Shown here: positions 38,601 through 49,886 of the stretch, in pieces
Position numbering within the stretch: the stretch's first letter is position 1
How the letters are laid out: each line of letters begins with the position of its first letter
Source of the DNA: Oscheius tipulae
Lineage: Eukaryota > Nematoda > Chromadorea > Rhabditida > Rhabditidae
Direction: 5' to 3'
NCBI GenBank assembly: GCA_037178975.1
Contig: JASJZH010000006.1
Coordinates: 6,882,001 to 6,946,000 of the forward strand
Length of the DNA: 64,000 nt
Notes under the pieces: model-generated
Databases searched by the model: none
Told to the model about the DNA's origin: nothing
The model's input: only the letters and a program-made list of their open reading frames with translations
Position numbers and translations under genes: made by a program

Positions 38601-40170
38601 AAGGACTGAATGATGGTATAATGAATAGCTAACCTTGATCTGATGGACGATCTCCAGCCTGTTCTTAATCCCATTGAACTTTTCCTCAAAGACCATGATT
38701 TCCGTAGCACACATGTGCAACATCTCGTAGCACTGTACTGTCCAGCCAGTCAGACGCTGTCGCAGATTGCCCAACAGTTCGACTTTGGATTTGTGGAAGA
38801 GTCCAGCTATCTTTCGCAGCTCTTTCAGTTGTCTCTTTATCTCTTCCAGCTCTGCTAGCTGCTCATTCACTCGTTCCTACAGTTTTGGTTGAAAGAATAA
38901 CATAGATATTGTACCTGCATGGCGTAGGGATCTGTGAGTGGAGTACTTTGTATGATCTTCTGTACTTTGGAAACGATATCTTTGTTGAAACCTTCAGCAA
39001 TTCCCAAATTTTGATCTAGATGGGAGAAGCGAACGCTGATGCCCTTGATCTCTCGGCTATCTTTCTTGGCATGATTCGCTAATCCTTCAAAATGGGCGCA
39101 GATCTCAACACCGCTGCTTTCGCCATACTGAAACATATGATTAAAAAGTAGAAAACCGGGAATACCTGTTGGAACTGTTCTCTGACGTTGTCCACCAGGG
39201 CTTGCAGTGAAAAGTTAGGGTCGAACTGAGAGATCCAGTCGTAGAGGGTCATGCTCGGTGTCTGAGAAGGATCTCTCATTCCTCGTGAATGAGCCAGAAG
39301 TGGAGCTGGTATTTGGATCTAAAAATGTTTTTCATTTCAGTTTTATTACGCAGTTACCTTTTTAAGCTGGTCTAGACAAAGGTCAAAGTTTTGAAGAATC
39401 TGCTGCGCCTTCTCATTCTGCTGTCGTACTTTTTCGACATTTGTCCTATGTCGATTCGTCTTTCTTTTTAACCGGGCGACGTTCTCATCGACATTACTCA
39501 CCAAGGCGACCCATCCCTATTTGGAAAGTATTGAAAACGTGTAACAGGCTGCTACCGTGACAAGCAGTTGGTGTTCTTGGACCATTCTCACACAAGCATC
39601 GTAACATCGAGCTCCGGCTTCCTTGCAAATTCTGGCTTTGTCAGGAAGTGCGAGATAGATGGCCTTCGTCTCACAGTTTGCAAGATTGTATGCCTAAAGT
39701 TGATAGTTCCAACTTGCTCGCAATAAAACAAACTAGGTCTAGAGCATCGTCAGCAACCTGATTCAACTCATTGATTTCCTGATCAACATTGACTTCCAAG
39801 TTGTTGTGTTTACTCGGTCGTTGGAACAGAAAGACCGGGTTTTGCAACGTCCCTTTAAAGAAAGTATAGGGAAAATCATTAAAATATCCATACCGAATTT
39901 TTTACAGTCATCGAGACGTCGTTCACCGTCGAGGGCTTCTCCACCATGTACTATAAGGACCTAAAACGAGGTTCTAAAGCCTATAAGTGTCTCTTTTACC
40001 TGATCATCCGTGCGTATACCCGTAAACTGTTTAATCTGCGGTTGGAGAGACTTTATAGACACATTAGGAGACTAAAAACTTGGTTTTATTGGAGAAAGAC
40101 CGAGTCTTACTTGAGGTACTACTGCAAAAAGATGCCCTTTATTGACGTAAAAAATATTGAAGAGTTCCAT
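35608..40170 (-). CDS. atg-11: FIP200/RB1CC1-type autophagy scaffold (ATG11 homologue)
   Basis: The start at 40170 and two introns of about 39 nt rebuild the FIP200 N-terminal ubiquitin-like domain: MELFNIFYVNKGHLF, DDQVLIVHGGEALDGERRLD, LQNPVFLFQRP. A long helical body follows (about 39900-37800), with EICAHFEGLANHAKKDSREI, KRQLKELRKIAGLFHKSKVE and a conserved LFPGIFDKFPEFF block. Then comes a coiled coil of about 350 residues rich in E/K/Q (36285-37600). The C-terminus is the FIP200 claw domain: GSTVLVVWSDRHNAYMLF, SYLHFVKESSVRRLGL, RRNWIFGRVLHLDLC, RYNLPIDTRVYRVDVDTVPI. The stop is at 35608-35610. In C. elegans this is ATG-11/EPG-7, which links the UNC-51 complex to aggregate cargo. About 20 exons. 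The inner coiled-coil exon limits were not all checked. Confidence 0.9.
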
Positions 40171-41506
40171 AGTTAACCGGGATTTATTGGCTTCGCGGTT
40201 TCATCTACAAAAAGATGTAGAGGCACTTGGAGAGAGAAGGACGCGAGAGAGACTTGAGAAAAATCAACAGAACAACCCCAAAACAAAAACTTCAGCTATC
40301 GATTTCGGGTCCGAGTAAATTTCGGGTAAAAGTCGCTTCTATTTTTTGATTATATGATGTTCTCAAAAATGCTTTTTCTAAGGGGACAGCACCTGACCCG
40401 TCGGTTGAAGCAGACCCGTCGAACAGCTGACTGGCAATGCCGCTTTTCTAATGACTACCGTAGTTGGATCCAGACGAGACCCGCTGCGGGTGGTCTAGGT
40501 TTTTGCTATTTGTAAAAGATGTTAGTACTTTGATTTCGATCTAAGGAGAAAGAAACGTTTGGAAATGATTCGACATTCAGCAAAAGACCTAGTAAACAAA
40601 CGGGCCATATACCTGACCCCAAAAAGCGGGACAATGGAAACTGCAAATTTTAATCAAAAAATGTTATAAAATATCATCTGCTACCCCACATGCTAAATTT
40701 CGAAATTTTATCAAGTTCCTCTATACTTTGACTAAGTTTTGGTTGCTTAGCTGCTCATAAACTAGACCTTAATAATTTCAAGACTGGAGATAGTAGTTTG
40801 AATGTTTGAATTCTGAAGTTTGAAAACTGTGGTTTGATGCTGGGTTTGAATAACTGCAGTGCCAACTACAGTAGACTCAGACATCGCGAATCTCTCCAAA
40901 AACATCGAGTCAACGAATTCACTCAGAAAACTGATCTCAGGTTAGCAAGTGATCAGAAAGGTCTTTTTGTGTGTAAAAAATGCGGAGACACCCGCTAATT
41001 TCGTCAGATTGTATCACCAGAACCTAGCTCATCTCCTGCCGGCAGAATTCAAACTTTTTCGAAGGATTTTGAAATGCGGGTACACGCGTCGAAAAAAAGG
41101 ACGGCATGTTTTGACCAAGTTGTTTGGTTTTGAAAGGGATCATGTGCTGGTAACCTTGGCTAGTGAAAGTTGTTTTGTTTGTGTGTGGTTGTTTTAGAAT
41201 TACTAATACACACTTTAAGCGCCGAGCAATCATTTTGTCATCTCCGGATGTTAGCAATGTGTTTTGCTGACAGTTGGCGGAAAAACCTAGTCGCAACACA
41301 GCTTCTGCTGCCTTTTGAACGCTACTAGATGCAAATAGGCGCTGTTGACAACAAATAGAGGTGAAGTGACCCAGTAGACAGCAGAAAACAGCCAGTCGCA
41401 CTTCGTTATCTCACAAGGGGGAAGACAAGAAAGAGGGGCGGTCATGACACATATGATTACAGTCGAATCACAAGTTACTTCAACACTTTATGAAGAAAAA
41501 CCAGGA
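40171..41506. other. Upstream region of atg-11; no confident gene
   Basis: This region holds the promoter of atg-11 (minus). The only notable frame is 125 codons at 41024-41401 (minus) with a signal-like start (MRLAVFCCLLGHFTSICC). No family, splice partners or repeat of basic sites are seen, so I do not call it. A plus frame at 40949-41197 overlaps it. Confidence 0.45.
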
Positions 41507-41767
41507 TTACTTGCGCAGTCCTCCGTATAAGCTTGATCCAGATCCTCTGGAACCAAAGTTGTAGAGACCACGCACTGGGACTCCTTGATTTGCAGAGAAG
41601 CTATCGCCGATCACACCTGAAATTAGAACTGAGGTTTGCACTTTTATCACTTTTTAAAGAAGTCTGAAATACTCACCATATAGGGGACGTCCAGCTCCAC
41701 CACGGAACGAGAAGGCATCTGTAAAGAGAGTCACAAGAAGAAGGACGGTCAAGAGGAATCGTGCCAT
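41507..41767 (-). CDS. Small secreted peptide precursor, neuropeptide-like
   Basis: Two exons joined by a roughly 60-nt intron give 66 residues. The signal peptide MARFLLTVLLLVTLFTDAFS is immediately followed by a Gly/Arg/Tyr-rich mature part containing FRGGAGRPLYG, then GVPVRGLYNFGSRG and SSLYGGLRK at the C-terminus. Three G/R-x-LY(N/G) units (RPLYG, RGLYN, SSLYG) recur at intervals. No cysteines and no dibasic KR sites are present, only single arginines. Size, signal and Gly/Tyr repeats resemble nematode NLP or antimicrobial-type peptides (family-level resemblance only). I do not recognise a specific gene. The intron has GTGAGT...TTTCAG borders and keeps the frame, which supports a real gene. 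Confidence 0.65.
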
Positions 41768-42332
41768 TGCCTGGAAGTCAAAATGAGTCAAGAAGGTGGA
41801 TTCATGGTCAGTAAGCAGTTGAGAACTGAGACTAATTGTGGAATGTGAGTCGAGCTTCGTGGGTGAGAGACTGACAGCTTCTGTTTGTATTGAATTCGGC
41901 CATGAAGGACCACGCCTTCTCCTACTCTACTTCTAAGAAAGCCCGAACCAATTTCAGACCAGGGATGAACACGAAGTTCTGCATAATGTGGTCGTTCGTG
42001 CATTCAACAGTGGATAACCTTATGTTGGCCAAAAGTTAAGGCAGCCCACGGTAGACTGAGCTCAAGACGGAAATCCTGCTACTTTTTTGACATGTATGGA
42101 AAGAGCAAACTAACGAGATAGGACCTCCCACAACGTGCTTAAGTACCTCTCTAGTTGGTATTGCCTCATGTAATTGCGAGCCAAACATCAGACATCGTGA
42201 AACATTTAAAAATAGGAACTTTCTGTACAAATATTTATCTAGCCGCGAAACACAATTGAATGATTGAAAGTTGACAGCAAAAGACAGAGTATCAGAATGA
42301 CCGTTGAATTAACAGGAGACGGGGTGAAAAAT
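41768..42332. other. Spacer between peptide gene and aly gene
   Basis: Both flanking genes are on the minus strand. This interval holds the aly 3' UTR and the peptide-gene promoter. No further coding signal is seen. Confidence 0.5.
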
Positions 42333-43604
42333 TTAAGCCTCCATGGCCTTTCCTTTGTTCATGTACTTGTCGAGTTCGGCGTCGAGCTCCTCGGTTGTCT
42401 TCTCGACCTTCTTTTCGCGTCCTCCACGTCCTCCTCCACGGCCTCCACGGCCACCGCGACCGCCTACTCTCGGCTTCTCCTCCTCGTCGCTGTCCTCGAC
42501 TCTGTCCAAGAAGGCCTTTCTCGGCTTGTCGGCTCCTCCTGAGCGGCGAGCTTTGCTGAAAATAGGTAGGTTATTAGTTATGGGAAGTAATAAAATGGCA
42601 GAAGCCTAAGAAAACAAACAAAACGTACTTGGCACCACCGCGTCCACCTCCTCCATTACGCTCAGGCTTGGAGACTCTTCCACTTTTGTTTACGAATTCC
42701 AAACGGCTCTTGATTCCACCAGCAGTGAGTCCAGAGTCGACCAAGGTCAGCTTCATCAGTTGACCTGAAATTTGAATGAAAATATAGTACAAATTCCAAG
42801 CTTACCGTCGAGTCTAACGTTGGCAAAGGCCTCGAGAAGTTTCTTGGCAGTCTTCAGAGAGCATACAATGGCTCCAGTTCCAAGACTGGCACCGTTTTCG
42901 TCGTAGTGGACAACGGCGCTTTCGACGTCCTCGTAAGGCAGAAAGAGTTCCTAAACGAAGAGTTATTGGACGGTTCCCCCCGATTCAGAGCATGGTGGCC
43001 CTCCGATCCGACTTCTCGAACAACACTGGAATGGTGCAAAAACAGCTGTCTCTGGACCCTGGTAGAGGCTTTAGACGAAGACTGTACTCCTGTTAGGGGC
43101 ACAGAAGACATACAGCCGACGACCCAAGTTTCGAGTTTTCACAGATCGGAAGAAGCCCAAACAGCGAATGATGAACCTCAAGATCAGCAGAGAAGACTTT
43201 AGTGGGATGCAGGTTGGAGAGATTGATTGTCACTTTTTTGTTCGGGTTTCCACCACCACCGACACGTGGGGCCTGAGACTCCTGGTACTTGTCGTGTTTC
43301 CACATGCCTTCAGGAACACTCTATAAATAGACTTGATAAGAGACATCGTGATTGAAGAGCTTACCTCACTGAAAGCATAGTTATTCCGTCCGCCACGACC
43401 AGAAAGCTTGGCTCCTCCGGACCTTCCTCCTGCAGGCTTGTCGCTGCGCAGAGCTCCTCCAACCTTACGATTCCCCTTCGACTTCTGTGAACATAGCGAT
43501 TAATCATATGTTTTTGTGAGAAATTAAATTATAGGGCTGAATAAAAAAACTACCTTGTTAGCCGAAATGATATCATCCAAAGACATGTTGACTCCGGTAG
43601 ACAT
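42333..43604 (-). CDS. aly: ALY/REF mRNA export adaptor
   Basis: The start at 43604 gives the N-terminal UAP56-binding motif (MSLDDIISANKK). After that come RGG-poor basic sequence, and an RRM split by a 226-nt intron (42951-43176). The upstream part is VTINLSNLHPT...SADLE and the downstream part is ELFLPYEDVESAVVHYDENG, SLGTGAIVCSLKTAKKLLEA, then GQLMKLTLVDSG. The tail has an RG-rich box (RVGGRGGRGGRGGGRGG) and the C-terminal UAP56-binding motif TTEELDAELDKYMNKG, ending at 42333-42335. The family couples splicing/TREX to nuclear mRNA export through NXF1. C. elegans has three aly genes and I cannot say which is orthologous. The RRM intron uses a weak GTTCAT donor, unlike the others here. Confidence 0.88.
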
Positions 43605-44730
43605 GTTTGACTGAAAGTTAACTGTGAGCGAAAAAGAGAAGAAGGGAGCGCATAAGAAATGGAAATCTCAAACTTTGATCTGAGTTTTTCTCCTGTAAAA
43701 AGCAAAGAAAACGCACAAATATTGATTTCTGATCAAATGAAGGAAAAGGCAAGAGGAAGAGAGTAGGACTGGGAGCTCGGCTGTGAGTGAAGAACAACGC
43801 TGTAAGACGTTGGCAAGACATTTTCGAAAGCGACGCAGCGATGTTGCGACGCGAGCCTGCGCATCTAATTACTGTAGCCTCTGTATGGAGCTTCATTTAC
43901 AAGACCAAAAGTGACTTTATAAGGAAATGGTTTCGATTGAAAAGCTGCTTGTTAGGTATTGGTTTGATTATTTAGCCTTCTGAGGAAATTTTCGGAATGC
44001 GAATACTGTTTTGAAGGGTCACGCAAAACACGAGCATACGTAATAGTACGTAAACCCAGTACGCAACAGAACTACGGTATCAGAGTTTTCTTTTCACAAG
44101 CACGTATCAGTTATTTGATTCACGCAGTGTTAACCTGTTATTAATGAGACTTTGATCCAACCGTGATGATTTTTGATACATTGACTGCAGTAAACTTGGC
44201 TGCTTTGTAAAATTGGTTGTTTTTCTATCTTTCGAAAACTTCTCAGGCGTCTTTGTTTTCTTCCAAAAGCAGGTAATTGTATCAATGGTTGAAACTCCTA
44301 GTTGAAGGTTCGATACTGCAACCTGTAGAGTCGATGAGTGCCATGCCAGCCCTTATCTTTTGTCTGTGTGAAACTTGAGTCCGGATGAAAAGCACAAACA
44401 TTTGAAGTTTTGATGGTAAACATGAATGTGTACACCGAGGTGAGTTCTGTCCTCAAATTACTGAAGCGCAAAATAATCTTTTCCGATCGTCCTGAATACC
44501 AATCCTGGTTTTAAGGCCTTCTGCCCTAGGTTACCAGCCGATAGTTCCCGGCACCGCCATCTATTTACATACGTAGGTGCAAACGTGTTTATTTTTCTTC
44601 ATTGGCAATAACAAATAAATAAAATAACTTAGTCAGTGTGTTTGCGTCAACCCGCGAGTTAGCTACAAATGATATCCCATAACAAAATACATAAGATGAA
44701 ACGATGAGGTTTAATTAAGATGAAAATGAC
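43605..44730. other. aly upstream region / trap-2 3' flank
   Basis: No gene is seen in 1.1 kb. Frames are below 95 codons and lack recognisable content. It holds the aly promoter near 43605 and the trap-2 3' UTR near 44600-44730. Confidence 0.5.
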
Positions 44731-45418
44731 TTAGTTCTTCTTCTTGGCGAGCTCCTCGAATTTGGTTTTGCTGGAGTAGAAGAGGAAGAGAGGTCCGAGG
44801 GTGAAGGGAGCGACGATTCCGGCAAAGATGAGCCAGTGGGGGTACTTGGCGGCAAAACGACGCTCGTATTCCTTTTGGCGGTAGATGTAGCCTATAACGT
44901 TTAATAAGAATAGTTCAAGCTTGATCACAAACCTTCTCCTGGAGTAGTGGAGGTTCCGACGTGAAGATCAGAGCTTCCCTCAGAAGTGTAGGTGACCTCG
45001 GCGAGAGTGTGGTTGAAGACTCCGTACTGACGGGGACGGACCTAAGAAAGAGTGTGGAAACGAAAATTACTTTTGACTTACAACGACCGAGTGAGTGACA
45101 TTGGCTCCAGGAGGAATGACTTCGAAGCGGACGTTCAAGAGTCCCTTCATAATCTCGAAAGCTTGGGTGGGGAATCCTCTTTGGTCGTTCAGGATGACCT
45201 TCTTGGCAGCCCGGTCACCGTTGTTGAAAATCCCATACTCGATGACAAAGTCCATTCCCTCTACGGCGTACATAGATTGGGGAGACTTGCTGACAAGCAG
45301 ATGAGCTTCCTTGAAAGAAAGTTTTCTGAGGACTTTAGTGAAAAACTACCTTCGTTTGAGTAGCAGCATCTTCGCAAAAGGCGGCGCCGACCAGGGCGAG
45401 AAGGAGTACTGCGTACAT
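44731..45418 (-). CDS. trap-2: Translocon-associated protein subunit beta (SSR2)
   Basis: Exons separated by short introns start at 45418 with a signal peptide (MYAVLLLALVGAAFCED). The lumenal beta-rich domain reads HLLVSKSPQSMYAVEGMDFV, VIEYGIFNNGDRAAKKV, VRFEVIPPGANVTHSVVVRP (with an N-glycosylation site) and LAEVTYTSEGSSD. A single transmembrane helix follows (HWLIFAGIVAPFTLGPLFLF), and the short basic cytosolic tail ends LAKKKN. TRAP assists co-translational translocation at the Sec61 channel in the ER. It is divergent from ile-2, with starts 465 bp apart, so the two secretory-pathway genes share a short intergenic promoter. Confidence 0.93.
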
Positions 45419-45882
45419 CTGGAAAAATATGGGTCTGGGTCAGAAATTAAAGCGGAAGACGTTGAAATAGATAATTCAGTCAGCATAACAGAGTACTTTT
45501 GAGAAGGATATCGATAAAATGTGATATTGTTAGAGTCAAGCTTCGAATTTGAACATAATAGAGACTGTCGCTCTGTCGCTTCGCAGAATGCTACAAGATG
45601 CGACCGCTTGTACTGTACGCTAGCTATTTCTTTGATGGAGGGCAGGCAGATTTGCAGTTCGGCTACGGTCATGTCTCGACGCGATCAACCTGCGTTTCAA
45701 TTTGAAAGGGGCGAGGCGGTCGCGCTACGGTTCAGAATTGGCCGTAGAGCATTCTTCTTTTTTTCTATTAGCCACGTCGCTTTAAAATTGTTTATTGTCC
45801 CTTGACTGCCTCCCACATGTCCCTGGGAAAATAGCCTTTGAGCTTGATCCGAAACTTCTCAGTCTTTTCTTTCAGGTACAAA
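45419..45882. promoter_or_regulatory. Shared divergent promoter, trap-2 / ile-2
   Basis: 464 bp separates two ER/Golgi secretory-pathway genes transcribed in opposite directions. It must contain both promoters. No gene is seen, and I could not identify a specific factor site with confidence. Confidence 0.55.
45867..45875 (+). other. Candidate SL trans-splice acceptor (ile-2)
   Basis: TTCTTTCAG is positioned 7 nt ahead of the ATG at 45883. Confidence 0.5.
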
Positions 45883-47319
45883 ATGAGCCTCCTACTATTC
45901 TTAGTGGGCTTGGCACTGACTACGGCACAAAACCCGTCACCCACAGCAGCTGATGTCCTGAGTCTGACAATCGAGGGCAAAAGTGTACACGAATTCCGAG
46001 GATTCTACAAGCGAGAGCATTCTTTGATAAGGCCATACACTGGTAGTCAGCTTTCCATATAATTTCTCATGGTTGAAAACCAGGTTCTACCGCCGGTATC
46101 CCTTATTGGGATGTCCAGGGACACACCATGGTCACCAGTCAGCAAATCAGGCTAACAGCTGATGAACAATCGAGGGCAGGAGCTATTTGGAACCATCAGG
46201 TACACTCTAGTCCTTATAAAATACTCTTACCTTGCTGCTTAGCCAGTGTGGTCCAAAGACTGGGAGCTGGTCGTTTCCTTCAAAGTCACCGGATCTCAGG
46301 GTAACTCTTTAGCTCATTTTGTTTCGATCAATATGATTTTAGGTGACTTGTACGGCGACGGAATGGCTCTTTGGTACGTTTCCTCACCCAATGAGATGGG
46401 ACCAGTCTTCGGAGGAAAAGACTATTTCCGTGGGCTTGGAATCTTCCTTGACACATACAGTAACCATAACGGCCCTCATGGGGTACGGTTTTACATATAT
46501 TTAGCAAGCCTTATTATTTTTCAGCATAGTCACCCGTTCATTTCCGCCATGGTTTCCGACGGAACTCTGCATTACGACCATGACAAGGATGGTACTCATA
46601 CACAGCTTGGAGGAGAACATACAGGTCAATACGAGTATTTCTGCGACCATTTTGTTATCTTATCGCAACTTTCTTATCAAGAGCGCATAATGAAAAAACA
46701 CCTGTCTGTCACTTTCTCCCAAATTACACGTTTTTTTAGGCTGTGAGGCCAAGTTCCGCAACAAGGACCATGAGACTCAAGTTCTTATTCGATATGTTGG
46801 AGACACTCTTTCTGTAAGTCAAACTTTTTTGAGATTAAGGTTCCAGATTTTCACTGATATCCTAGCCAAGGGAGAATGGAAGCTCTGTATGAGTGTGGAC
46901 AACGTCCAGCTTCCTACTGGCTACTATTTTGGAATGTCTGCCGCTACTGGAGATCTTTCTGGTTAGAGTTCCACATTTGTTTTCCTTAATGTTCTGCTTT
47001 CCAGATGCTCATGATGTTATTGCCGTGAAAATGTTTGAACAAGAGTTTGCCCGTGTTGAAAAGCCCGGAGAGGCAAGTGCATTTCAATTCATTTTGCTCA
47101 TTTTTGTCTGTTCAGCTGGACCGACGTAATGTCGTCCCCCATGCCGACTTCACCGCCTCGCCGAGGGATCATGTCGACGATCCGAAGCCCTCCAAGCTCG
47201 GATGGTTCGGAACAATCGTCTTGATCGCTGTCGGAATCGTAGTAGTCGTTGGCGGCGTTGGATTCGGCATAATATTCCTTCAGAAGAAGAACGAAAGACA
47301 ACGAAAACGGTTTTACTAG
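45883..47319 (+). CDS. ile-2: L-type lectin, VIP36/LMAN2-like
   Basis: The start at 45883 gives a signal peptide (MSLLLFLVGLALTTAQ). The L-type lectin domain then reads EFRGFYKREHSLIRPYTGS, IPYWDVQGHTMVTSQQIRLT, GDGMALWYV, GLGIFLDTYSNHNGPHG (Asp/Asn/His of the Ca2+-mannose site) and VSDGTLHYDHDKDG. Further on are CEAKFRNKDHETQVLIRY and YFGMSAATGDLSDAHDV. A Pro/Asp-rich stalk, one transmembrane helix (TIVLIAVGIVVVVGGVGFGI) and the tail QRKRFY follow. The terminal KRFY is the same trafficking signal as in VIP36. The protein cycles between ER and Golgi carrying high-mannose glycoproteins. Two of its introns (46301-46342, 46483-46524) are 42 nt and stop-free. Confidence 0.94.
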
Positions 47320-47943
47320 GCATTTCGTTCCATGTACATCACCTTCCTCTATTTATTTAATAATGTCCCTTTGCCAAACGAGTATTATTTTTCAATTTCG
47401 CTAGTCTAGCGTCTTTTCCCAGTCTCTCACTATCTCCACCTCCGAATCCTCCTTTGAAGTGCCTATTGTGAGAGAATGAGCCTCTTGATGACTTAAGTAC
47501 AGCCTCCCTTACACCGACTCTCTTTCAGCTATAATATCTTGGGTACATTGGCTTAGATCAGCTTCTTTTCGTGCTTGTGCAATAGCTCTAGAAACTTAGT
47601 AATAATGCCTCAATTTCCTGGTGGCCTTTCACTGTCCACAGACAACAAACGCCAAGCCTCTGTTCGAATTAGGGTCACGCAATTTGTCTTATTGTGATTA
47701 ACATATTATTCAGGTCTGTTCACAGTTTTCTGTTTGGTGAATAAATTACGGTTCATTCAAGAAGACTGTAGATTGTTGTTTTGTGAAAGGGGTACAAGTG
47801 TTTGGTCATTTTTTAAAAGAGGTTTCTTTGAGAGGGTCCTGTGTTAAACAGTGTGGAGGTTGCTATAAGTGGACCATGGACGATTCATATCGGGGCGCGG
47901 CAATCGTCAGACCCGAAGGCCATTTCGTCCGCTGTCCTCCGCC
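47320..47943. other. ile-2 3' UTR and PPTase upstream region
   Basis: AATAAA for ile-2 lies at 47740-47745. Both flanking genes are on the plus strand about 620 bp apart, which is wider than the roughly 100 bp typical of nematode operons. No other gene is seen. Confidence 0.5.
47740..47745 (+). terminator. Poly(A) signal AATAAA (ile-2)
   Basis: A canonical hexamer about 420 nt beyond the stop codon. Confidence 0.55.
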
Positions 47944-49886
47944 ATGACTGAGTGAGTTTTTATTTGGGAAACTCCCATAAATTTGTCTGAAAACGTGGAA
48001 TATTGCACAAATGAACTTCAGGGAATGCAAATGCCGTCGTTGGGCTGTCAGCCTGAAGGCGACTCTTGAAAGTGATCAGGTGATTAATATTTGTTCTCTT
48101 CAAAACATCTTGACAGTTTGAAACTCTCTATAAGAAGGCAGTTCAATGCGTCACTCCTCAAGAATACGAGCGGTTGCCACAATTCCGTCACCGGTGACCT
48201 CACTTATAGGCTAATCACACCCTTAACTTTAGAGAGGACACTCTCGCTGGTCTCATCGGCCGATTGTTGTATCGACATGCCGCCTCAAAGGTTAGGAACA
48301 ATGTCTGTTTCGGAAAAGATGTTATCTTCAGTTTACCGGCGTCCCATGGGCTGAGATTAGGTTCGAGCGAACATCTCAGGGCAAGCCGTATCTTGTCAAT
48401 CCTCAGAATGCTACATTTGGGCTCAATGTGTCCCATCAGGTAAGAGTGAATATTGTTTAAATATCTTCAAACAGTAGTTGAGACTCTTAGCGGATCACAA
48501 CAATGAGCCATCTTCTTTGCTTGTTCCCCAATCTAAACATTCTGGCGTAGAGGGAAATGGTCCTGTAGATTGTATTTTGCGTCGGATAAAATAAAAAAGT
48601 GAAGGTTACAAACACTAAACTATCAGCTTTCAAGCAGGAAAGGCAAAGAGTAGTTGAATGCAAAATACTAAACTAGCTCAAACTCTTTTTCCTTAAGAAG
48701 TAGCTTTGCGGTAACAACAATTTTAAGGGAGACTATGTCGGTTTTGCCAGTAGCTGTACTGAAAAGGTTGGAATCGACCTGATGCGACTGGACAAAGAGA
48801 GAAACAACCAGACCGCTGATGAGTACATCAACTCGATGGCCAAGTCTGCCTCACCAAAAGAGCTTCGGATGATGAGAAGTCAGCCCACCGAAGCCATGAA
48901 AATGACTATTTTCTACCGCTACTGGGTCAGTGTGACTCTAGTTTCGTCTCCTCTATTGACGGTTTTTCAGTGTTTGAAGGAGGCTATTCTGAAGGCGACA
49001 GGAGAGGGTATTTTGCCCGACCTGAGCATTATTGACTTCCGCGTGAGCAGAGACGACAAATACAAGCCTGGTAGAACTTTTTGAACTTGGCGAAAACAAC
49101 AAGATCAACTTTCAGGCTGCTTTTTGACTTCGACGACGGTTAACAGAGAGGGTAAACCACAGGACCAGTGGGTTTTCGAGGAATCCTTCATCGACATCAA
49201 TCACTCTGCTGCAGTCTGTAAGGAGGTACTAAACTAGCACTTTCTCCTTTGACAGACACGGGCTCAGTTTTTGTCTGTTTTGGCGTCATTTTCAGGCCAG
49301 TAGCTGTGATTAGTCGTTTCAGCTCCCTAATAAGGTAATCCCTATTGCCGCTTTTTGTTTTCTCTGAACACACGTTTTTTTCGGTGACACGCGTGCGGCT
49401 AAACGGACGCGCAAATAGGTGAAGGAGGCCTCTGACGACGTCGTTGTATGTCAAAAATGAGTAGCTGGCTGATGACCATGACGCTGACTCAGATCCACGA
49501 TTTCGAGTGGACAGCAAATACCACACTTCTGTCTAGCTTTGAACGGGGGTGTTCCTTCAATGTTGGATGTGACATAATACAGGCCAGAAACTAGATAGAC
49601 AGAAGATCAAAAAGCGTTTCTGGAATGAACAAAGCACAAAGAATTTAGAATTATTACAAATTTTCTGATTACAGAAGAAGCTTCCCCGTGAGTGCAAGTT
49701 CCGTCAGGAAAGAGACACCAAAATCTTCTTTTCTAAGGTGAACGCAATTCTTCAATATCAACACCAAGGAATCTTCAGGTTCCTTTCGCTACGCTCCTGG
49801 AGGATGCTGCCGTCCTGAACCCTCTCCCGGACAATGGAGACCAAGCCTACTCCGACTTCTTGGAGAAACCCCGCAAAATCTTCTAA
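47944..49886 (+). CDS. 4'-phosphopantetheinyl transferase (AASDHPPT/Sfp type)
   Basis: The start at 47944 (MTEECKCRRWAVSLK after the first intron) precedes an AASDHPPT-like first half, with FETLYKKAVQCVTPQEYERL, a DTLAGLIGRLLYRHAASK block, and TSQGKPYLVNPQNATFGLNV with the SHQ motif. The second half has GDYVGFASSCTEKVGIDLMR (the G-I-D metal-binding motif) and FYRYWCLKEAILKATGEG (WxxKEA, the catalytic motif). WVFEESFIDINHSAAV and a C-terminal exon ending SDFLEKPRKIF follow, with the stop at 49884-49886. It moves phosphopantetheine from CoA onto acyl-carrier proteins such as mitochondrial ACP and fatty-acid synthase. One intron (about 49227-49673) is much longer than the rest. Confidence 0.9.

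Noticed and set aside
41024-41401. 125-codon minus-strand frame with a signal-like start
   Set aside because: The hydrophobic start is suggestive, but there is no family, no intron support and no codon pattern like the neighbours. It overlaps another open frame on the plus strand.
42854-43202. Open frames on both strands inside the aly RRM interval
   Set aside because: The minus frame is the RRM exon read in the wrong frame plus intron. The RRM is only continuous when the 226-nt intron is removed.
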